From contig NZ_CP022364.1 of assembly GCF_003119115.1 (NCBI RefSeq), positions 1 to 64,000 of the forward strand: a stretch of DNA of 64,000 nucleotides, read 5' to 3'. How positions within the stretch are numbered: the stretch's first letter is position 1; each line of letters begins with the position of its first letter. A program made the translations under genes and the position numbers. This stretch comes from Azospirillum sp. TSH58. GTDB taxonomy: Bacteria; Pseudomonadota; Alphaproteobacteria; Azospirillales; Azospirillaceae. The notes under the pieces are model-generated. The model was not told where the DNA came from and did no database searches. It saw only the letters and a list, made by a program, of their open reading frames with translations. Shown here piece by piece: positions 59,368-64,000 of this stretch.

Positions 59368-59951
59368 CGTCACGATCAATCGCCGCTGCTGTTGCGTGTT
59401 TAATGATGCTTGGTGCATGCGCGCAGCAAGCATGGGTTTATAATGGAAAGAGGTATGAGGATAAAGAGTTACTGAAGCGCGACATGGCCTATATGAATGA
59501 ATCTTATCTTAATCAACTCAAGCCTTTGCAAAGGCCGGTTACTGCAAGAGAGCTGAGGATATTTGTTCCTGAAAGAAGTTATTTCATGAATACAAAACTT
59601 AATTATGTAAAGGTGGGTTATTCAGCGGCCACAATGGCTGATTTGGAAAATGATTATGTTGTTACAAATAGTTACGATGAATCTTCAAATTTATGGAAGA
59701 GAATCGAAAAGAAAGGTATCTTTCCAAGGGTGTCTTATTCATATGTGAGGGATGCATCTGGTATTCAGCCTTCGGATGAGTACGATGTATTGGTCTTTTC
59801 GGTGGCAACGCAGCCACCTGCAATCGATCAATGGTACTACATTAGTAAGAGGAGCGGAAGGCAAGCAATTTATTTCGACCAAAATCTTACTGATATTTTT
59901 GCGCGTTGCGATTCTCAGCTTGATGCTATCAAGGCGGCGGCAATGCAGTAA
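59364..59951 (+). CDS. lipoprotein, 195 aa
   Basis: The N-terminus MTSRSIAAAVACLMMLGACA has a lipobox L-G-A-C, giving an acylated Cys after cleavage. The mature part is mixed and Tyr-rich (YNGKRYEDKELLKRDMAYMN, VPERSYFMNTKLNYVKVGYS). GC falls strongly along the gene compared with the signal-peptide half, suggesting recent acquisition of the pair. No domain recognised. It acts with the exported protein encoded just upstream, judging from the overlap. Confidence 0.6.
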   Translation: MTSRSIAAAVACLMMLGACAQQAWVYNGKRYEDKELLKRDMAYMNESYLNQLKPLQRPVTARELRIFVPERSYFMNTKLNYVKVGYSAATMADLENDYVVTNSYDESSNLWKRIEKKGIFPRVSYSYVRDASGIQPSDEYDVLVFSVATQPPAIDQWYYISKRSGRQAIYFDQNLTDIFARCDSQLDAIKAAAMQ

Positions 59952-60216
59952 GGAATTTAACGTCGAACATTCGCTTGTCAGTTTCATCTACGGCAGGGAA
60001 CATCTCGACAACTGGGGTGTGCCCTGCCTTGCCCGCACAATGATGTGTGTTGATGACCTTGATAATTTCTTGGTAGTCCAAGTGGATGCCTCTGGTGTTG
60101 CCTGCCGTCGAGAGCCGGCCCGGGGCGGGGATGTGTAGGCCGGGCAGGGTGAAACCGCCACCATCCTGCGGGTGATAAACCGGGACGATATTCCCATTTA
60201 GACCGCCGCTCCGCAT
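59929..60216 (-). CDS. possible protein, 95 aa (weak)
   Basis: ATG 60214-60216 opens a frame MRSGGLNGNIVPVYHPQDGG ... RLSTAGNTRGIHLDYQEIIK ... TPVVEMFPAVDETDKRMFDV that looks partly protein-like. It overlaps the 3' end of the lipoprotein gene by 23 bases. It would be divergent from umuD, with the SOS box between them. No family recognised, and it may be a remnant. Confidence 0.3.
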   Translation of the reverse strand: MRSGGLNGNIVPVYHPQDGGGFTLPGLHIPAPGRLSTAGNTRGIHLDYQEIIKVINTHHCAGKAGHTPVVEMFPAVDETDKRMFDVKFLTALPPP

Positions 60217-60244
60217 TCTCCAGCGTCGGCGTCAACCGCTTTTA

Positions 60245-60259
60245 GTTCTTGAAAAGTTC
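60245..60259. promoter_or_regulatory. LexA SOS box (GTTC-N7-GTTC)
   Basis: GTTC-TTGAAAA-GTTC is an exact match to the direct-repeat SOS box of alphaproteobacterial LexA. It lies 32 bases before the umuD start, as expected for a damage-inducible umuDC operon. Confidence 0.85.
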
Positions 60260-60291
60260 TCATTCCGCGCCATCCTCGCCTGAGGGTCCAG

Positions 60292-60735
60292 ATGGGGGAG
60301 GTGGGCATGGAGACGCCGGTTCCGGTGTTGATGACGTCGTGTCCGGTGGTGGCGGTCGAAGCGGTGGTGTCGGCGGGCTTTCCCAGCCCAGCGGCGGACT
60401 ATGTCGAGGGCCGAATCGATCTCGCCGAGGTGCTGGTGCCCCACCCCAGCGCCACTTTCACCCTGCGCGTCGCCGGCCACAGCATGACGCGGGCGGGCAT
60501 TCATGACGGCGACCTGGCCATCGTGGATCGCAGCCTGACCGCTCGGCATGACGACGTCGTGGTGGCGGTGCTGGACGGCGAGTTGGTCTGCAAGCGGCTG
60601 CTGATCCGGGGGCGACGGATCTACCTGATCCCTGAGACCGACGATCCCAGCTACCGGCCCACCGAGGTCACCGACCGGCCCGGCTTCGAGGTGTGGGGCG
60701 TGGTCACCAGCACCGTGCGCCTGCATCGGCGCTGA
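60292..60735 (+). CDS. umuD: UmuD-type S24 protease, subunit of translesion polymerase V
   Basis: A 147-residue protein. Self-cleavage site Ala28-Gly29 ([14 protein letters not shown]), catalytic Ser64 in [10 protein letters not shown] and Lys101 in ELVCKRLL are all present. Activated RecA would trigger removal of the N-terminus to give UmuD', the active polymerase V subunit. The N-terminus lacks a LexA-like HTH, so it is UmuD, not a repressor. The start ATG 60292 lies 32 bases after the SOS box. Six bases separate it from umuC. Confidence 0.92.
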   Translation: MGEVGMETPVPVLMTSCPVVAVEAVVSAGFPSPAADYVEGRIDLAEVLVPHPSATFTLRVAGHSMTRAGIHDGDLAIVDRSLTARHDDVVVAVLDGELVCKRLLIRGRRIYLIPETDDPSYRPTEVTDRPGFEVWGVVTSTVRLHRR

Positions 60736-60740
60736 CGGCC

Positions 60741-62015
60741 ATGGCGCCGCCGCGGGTCTACGGGCTGGTGGACTGCAACAACTTCTACGTCTCGTGCGAA
60801 CGGGTCTTCGACCCCCGGCTCGAAGGCGTCCCGGTCGGCGTGCTTTCGAACAACGACGGGTGCTTCGTCGCCCGCTCCGCCGAGCTGAAAGCCCTGGGCG
60901 TGAAGATGGGCCAGCCGCTGTTCGAGGTGCGCGATCTTGTCCGGCGCCACCGGGTGCGGGTGCTGTCCTCCAACTACTCGCTGTATGGCGACCTGTCGGC
61001 CCGGGTGACCGACTGCCTGCGCGGTTTCACGCCTCGGCTGGAGGTCTACAGCATCGACGAGTCCTTCCTGGACCTGAGCGGCTTCGAGGGCCGGGACCTG
61101 CTGGCCTACGCCGCAGAGATCCGGGCGACGGTCAGACGGTGGACCGGCATACCGACCTGCGTCGGGATCGGGCCAACCAAGACGCTCTCCAAGGTCGCCA
61201 ACCACGCGGCCAAGAAGACGCTGCTGGACGATAGTGGGGTCTGTGATCTGGGCCGCGAATCGGAGCGCGAGCATGTGCTGCGCGTCGTGCCGGTCGAGGA
61301 CGTTTGGGGCATCGGGCGGCGCAGCGCCGAGAAGCTGGGCATGCTCGGTGTGAAGACCGCGGCGGATCTGCGCGATATGGAGCCACGTCGCGCCCGGCAG
61401 GTGCTGACCGTGGTCGGGGAGCGGATCGTCTACGAGCTGCGTGGGCTCTCCTGTCTGCCGCTCGATCAGGCGCCGGCGCCGCGCAAGACGACGGCGGTCA
61501 CGCGCAGCTTCGGCCAGCCGGTGACGGAGTGGGAGCCGATGCGGGAAGCGGTGGCGGCCTATGCGACTCGGGCCGGGGAGAAGCTGCGCGCCGAGGGGCT
61601 GGCCGTCGAAGCCCTCCAGGTCTTCATGCACACGTCGCCCTTCCGGCCGGGCCCAGCCTACAGCAACGCCGCGACCGTCGAGCTGCGGCCGGCGACCGAC
61701 GACACCTTTGCGCTGATCGCCGCGGCGACGGCCGGCGCCCGCAGGATCTGGCGTGACGGCTTCCAGTTCAGCAAGGCCGGGGTGATCCTGTCCGGGCTCG
61801 TGCCGGTGTCCAAGGTGCAGCCGGACCTGCTGGCCGCTGCCGATCGGGCGCGTGGCGCCCGGCTCATGGCGGCAATGGACGCGATCAACAGCCGGATGGG
61901 CCGGGATACGCTGGTGCCGGCCGCCACTATCGGCCGGGCGTGGCGGATGCGCCAGGAGAGCAGGTCGCCCAGCTACACGACCGAGCTGGACGACGTACCG
62001 GTGGTGCGGGCGTGA
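60741..62015 (+). CDS. umuC: UmuC, catalytic subunit of translesion DNA polymerase V
   Basis: A 424-residue Y-family polymerase. Motifs: [14 protein letters not shown] with the first metal Asp and steric-gate region, [15 protein letters not shown], then [12 protein letters not shown] with the catalytic Asp-Glu. Thumb helix-hairpin-helix [19 protein letters not shown], little finger [15 protein letters not shown], and a C-terminal UmuC-type extension ([16 protein letters not shown]). It bypasses lesions during SOS with UmuD'. ATG 60741 is chosen because the family starts at [13 protein letters not shown]. The stop overlaps the GTG of a capsid-cement fragment (GTGA), an unexpected operon partner. 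Confidence 0.95.
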   Translation: MAPPRVYGLVDCNNFYVSCERVFDPRLEGVPVGVLSNNDGCFVARSAELKALGVKMGQPLFEVRDLVRRHRVRVLSSNYSLYGDLSARVTDCLRGFTPRLEVYSIDESFLDLSGFEGRDLLAYAAEIRATVRRWTGIPTCVGIGPTKTLSKVANHAAKKTLLDDSGVCDLGRESEREHVLRVVPVEDVWGIGRRSAEKLGMLGVKTAADLRDMEPRRARQVLTVVGERIVYELRGLSCLPLDQAPAPRKTTAVTRSFGQPVTEWEPMREAVAAYATRAGEKLRAEGLAVEALQVFMHTSPFRPGPAYSNAATVELRPATDDTFALIAAATAGARRIWRDGFQFSKAGVILSGLVPVSKVQPDLLAAADRARGARLMAAMDAINSRMGRDTLVPAATIGRAWRMRQESRSPSYTTELDDVPVVRA

Positions 62016-62215
62016 CCGAGGGCGTGTTCATCCTGCCGAAGAAGCCGGCCGCCGTGATCGCCGTGGGCGGCCGGGTGAGCTGGGACAACGCTGCGCACCA
62101 GTGCGACGCGCCCGGCGCCGGGCTTTACCCGGTGGGCGTGGCTGTGGAGGCCGCCGGCAATGGGGCCAGCACGGTCACGGTGCGGCTGGACGGCGTGAGC
62201 ACCGCGGCGGCCTGA
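62012..62215 (+). CDS. capsid cement (DUF2190-like) C-terminal fragment coupled to umuC
   Basis: GTG 62012 overlaps the umuC stop. The 67 residues [60 protein letters not shown] align with the last two thirds of the cement protein at 22131 (EGVVELPKR, VSWDVAAKRCDGPGSGKYP, GGAVEAAGNDATTVIVRLNG). The N-terminal third is missing. Either a remnant fused in place behind umuC or a reused small beta protein. The clean frame and the exact GTGA coupling argue that it is still translated. Confidence 0.7.
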   Translation: MTEGVFILPKKPAAVIAVGGRVSWDNAAHQCDAPGAGLYPVGVAVEAAGNGASTVTVRLDGVSTAAA

Positions 62216-62288
62216 CCTGGGCGGACACGCCCGATCCATGAGCCGGCCGGCGCGTCATGCCCGGCCGGCTTTTCTATGCGAGGTGACC

Positions 62289-62591
62289 ATGAGCAAGCCT
62301 GAATCGTCGTGCCCGGCCGTCGAGGTGCTGGACCTTCGCCTGTCAGAAGGGACCGGACAGACGCTGGCCGTTGCCGTCGTTCAGGCGGGGCCGGTGGAGA
62401 TCCGTAACGTGCGGGTGACCGACCGGGACGGGCGGCTGTTCGTGCGGCTGCCCGGCACCCTCATGAAGAAGCGGCTGAAGCCGGCCGTCTGCCTCGATGA
62501 GCCGGTGTTTCTGGAGCTGCGCGAAGCGGTGCTGGCGGAGTACCGGGTGGCGACCGAGGCGGACCCGTGGGGCACCTCTCAGGCGCTGTAG
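62289..62591 (+). CDS. SpoVG-like small protein, 100 aa
   Basis: ATG 62289 follows GCGAGGTGACC. The core VEIRNVRVTDRDGRLFVRLP followed by a basic loop (GTLMKKRLKPAV) and ELREAVLAEYRVAT resembles the SpoVG fold, in which V-x-V-x-D-x-x-G-x-F-V-x-x-P is followed by a C-terminal A-V-L-x-E-Y helix. SpoVG proteins are DNA/RNA-binding modulators, also found in phages and plasmids. The match is partial, so the call is tentative. Confidence 0.5.
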   Translation: MSKPESSCPAVEVLDLRLSEGTGQTLAVAVVQAGPVEIRNVRVTDRDGRLFVRLPGTLMKKRLKPAVCLDEPVFLELREAVLAEYRVATEADPWGTSQAL

Positions 62592-62601
62592 CGGCTGCTC
62601 T

Positions 62602-62680
62602 GGCCGGCGAGACCGGCCCGAGCATCAACAGCACTGACGAAGGGCCGCAGGGGTTCTTGGTGGTGTGAGGGGAAAGGTTT
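62602..62680. repeat. boundary repeat, copy B
   Basis: About 80% identical to 12936-13010. Shared blocks are GGCCGGC, ACCGGCCCGAGCATC, ACAGCAC-GACGA and GGTGTGAGGG. It likewise precedes a low-GC minus-strand cargo gene. The plus frame reads TGPSINSTDEGPQGFLVV then stop. Confidence 0.55.
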
Positions 62681-63353
62681 ATATTCGAAGAAATACACTC
62701 GCGCGATCCTGCCTGACAAGTTTATATCTCTCCAATTCCTGTGCAATACCGCTATATTTGTATTCATAATATGCAACAACAGGAGACGCGACCTCCTCGA
62801 CCTCGTAAGCTATCAAGTATTCATTTAATCTCATTATTAAAATTGACAGCTCTTGAAGTATCATGTAGTTATGGCTTTCTTCTATGTTTGCGCCATTTTT
62901 CTTGCATGCCTCCATGAATTCAAGGGCGCTTTTCAACGAATCCGAATATCTAGATGACATATGGTATTTAGTGTTTAAACAAGATTGAATGTCCAAGTCA
63001 AGAAGGCCAAGAACTTTCAAAATGCTGTTTTTCCGGGATTCGGTCTCAGTATGGGCTAGTTGCCTTTGACTGGTTTCTCTACTTTGAGCCAATTCGACTT
63101 TCGTTGCGGCAAGGGTCTCGTTGGAGATGCGCAACTCCTCTGCCTGCATGGCTGTAGTGTACAGCACAGCGATCAACGTTATAAAGTTGAGAAACGGCCC
63201 AACCACACCGCCAAGGAAGCCGCCAGCCTCGTTCATGGCGGCGGTAGTGGTGCCCCAGCCCCACCCGAACCGGTATAGCGCATAGGCGTTGAAGGCCAAA
63301 CAGATAGCGCCAGCTGCTACGGCCAGCCATGTGAGTTTGGTTTTCGTCTTCAT
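62679..63353 (-). CDS. putative phage abortive-infection-type membrane protein
   Basis: A 224-residue low-GC protein. Two N-terminal membrane helices (LTWLAVAAGAICLAFNAYAL and GGVVGPFLNFITLIAVLYTT) are separated by a short Gly-rich loop. A coiled coil follows (MQAEELRISNETLAATKVEL, AQSRETSQRQLAHTETESRK) and then a helical cytoplasmic domain. Two helices, then Q-x-E-E-L-R and a coiled coil, is the plan of the putAbiC-type family and of two-TM effectors of some defence systems. ATG 63353 is chosen before the first helix; upstream in-frame ATGs exist. It directly follows boundary repeat B. No partner gene is visible on its strand. Confidence 0.55.
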   Translation of the reverse strand: MKTKTKLTWLAVAAGAICLAFNAYALYRFGWGWGTTTAAMNEAGGFLGGVVGPFLNFITLIAVLYTTAMQAEELRISNETLAATKVELAQSRETSQRQLAHTETESRKNSILKVLGLLDLDIQSCLNTKYHMSSRYSDSLKSALEFMEACKKNGANIEESHNYMILQELSILIMRLNEYLIAYEVEEVASPVVAYYEYKYSGIAQELERYKLVRQDRASVFLRI

Positions 63354-63870
63354 GGTAGGCTTCTCTGCACGTATGGGAGCGGCTTTCATGATCATATTCA
63401 ACCTGTTTAGGAGGTGCAGCCGGTTTGTGGAGCCGTGCCGGCGCGCGCAGAGTGTCCGCCCTCCGGTCAGTGACAATCCAGACCCGTTAGCTCAAGCTCT
63501 GACGGCCCGTGGATGGCTTGTGTGTGGGGGGGGCTACCAGGGGTGGCCCGTTCGGGCTTGTTGCGCTCTGCGGCCTTCTGGCGGGCTTCTTCGGATGGGT
63601 CTGGTCTGTGGTGGTGCTGCCGTCCAGCGTCATGGAGGGGAGGGGCAACAGGCCGGCGCTGCGCCCTGCTGGACCGCTGTTCGGTGAGCTGATGGCCGAG
63701 GCGTTGGGGATGTGCGCCCGTGGGTGGAAGGGGGGACCTGTGCCTACCTTCTCTGGTACGACGTCAGGTGCCGGGGCGTCCCATCACCGCCTGTGTGTAA
63801 GGAGGGGCTTGCGAGTGTGCTTTGGTCGAGTGTTTATATTCTACAGGCCATTTTAACTTGGGGATGTAAT
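63354..63870. other. region without a supported gene
   Basis: This 517-base stretch between the abortive-infection-type gene and the last gene holds an eight-G run at about 63525. A 115-codon plus-strand frame (63509-63856) has one hydrophobic stretch (GLVALCGLLAGFFGWVWSVV) but no ribosome site and an improbable tail. I see no other signals. Confidence 0.4.
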
Positions 63871-64000
63871 ATGGTTGATAAAAAAAGACGAGAAGAAAAT
63901 AAACTGAAGTCAGAAATCAAGAAAGGAATGAAGAAAGTGCCTCCAGGTATGATAATATCTGTTAATTATGATTTAGGGAGTGAAAAATGGATATCAACAT
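63871..64000 (+). CDS. N-terminus of an AT-rich gene (partial, runs off the window)
   Basis: ATG 63871 is preceded by TTGGGGATG and opens a frame that is uninterrupted to the window end. The visible residues are highly basic at first (MVDKKRREENKLKSEIKKGM) and then KKVPPGMIISVNYDLG. The very low GC marks it as cargo like the genes at 13065-15628 and 62679. No family can be assigned from 43 residues. Confidence 0.55.
   Translation, partial: MVDKKRREENKLKSEIKKGMKKVPPGMIISVNYDLGSEKWIST

Noticed and set aside
63509..63856. 115-codon frame with one hydrophobic stretch
   Set aside because: No ribosome site, it runs through an eight-G homopolymer, and its tail is improbable.

Overview
The window is high-GC alphaproteobacterial DNA, most consistent with Azospirillum or a relative. 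The evidence is the strong GC third-position bias, the alphaproteobacterial SOS-box type GTTC-N7-GTTC in front of umuDC, and the gene families present. Almost the whole window is prophage or prophage-like accessory DNA. I saw no tRNA, rRNA, IS element or CRISPR array. Two systems dominate. An outer siphovirus-type prophage has its lambda-type portal gene cut in two by a second, integrase-bearing element of about 14.9 kb.

Layout. 1-3961 holds the outer prophage packaging module: a small gene, terminase small subunit, GpA-type terminase large subunit, a gpW-like joining protein and the first part of the portal. 3962-18900 is the inserted element. It runs from a terminator and an excisionase-like HTH gene, through a lambda O-like replication gene with an internal iteron array, a second phage gene, a MerR-like gene, its own protease/major-capsid fusion and a truncated tape measure, to several small genes. 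A regulator with a conspicuous repeated operator follows. Then come a low-GC cargo block (HipA-type kinase plus partner, VapD-like toxin), a divergent repressor/antirepressor switch and a tyrosine integrase at the right end. 18901-43248 resumes the outer prophage: rest of portal, second protease/capsid fusion, capsid cement (DUF2190), connector proteins, tail tube, tail chaperones with a -1 frameshift site, a 3241-residue tape measure with a lytic transglycosylase domain, tail tip proteins and a LamG-type tail fibre.

43344-50361 contains lysis functions (membrane/coiled-coil protein, N-acetylmuramidase endolysin, GTA-type holin). They are interleaved with an MqsR / MqsA-Panacea toxin-antitoxin pair, small regulators and two receiver-domain proteins. 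50372-60216 is accessory: YgjV-like and DUF6790 membrane proteins, an acetyltransferase-like protein, three minus-strand phage genes, an XRE repressor with a palindromic operator, a GRDP-like protein beside a PAS-LuxR regulator, a DMT exporter and a secreted protein/lipoprotein pair. 60245-64000 has an SOS-controlled umuDC operon coupled to a capsid-cement fragment, a SpoVG-like gene, a putative abortive-infection membrane protein and the start of an AT-rich gene.

How it works together. The outer prophage has a nearly complete head-tail-lysis set, but its portal is interrupted, so as it stands it should not make virions. Joining the 10-bp direct repeats at the element ends restores an uninterrupted portal reading frame of lambda gpB size, so precise excision could reactivate it. 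The element has integration, replication, control and a capsid gene but no terminase, portal or tail of its own. It is therefore either a satellite-like parasite or a deleted phage. About 18 single-base frameshifts lie between about 800 and 10,310, mostly in homopolymers, and none was found in the 53 kb beyond. The cluster crosses the element boundary, which points to local consensus errors rather than decay. Genes there are typed as pseudogenes only because they do not read through in this sequence.
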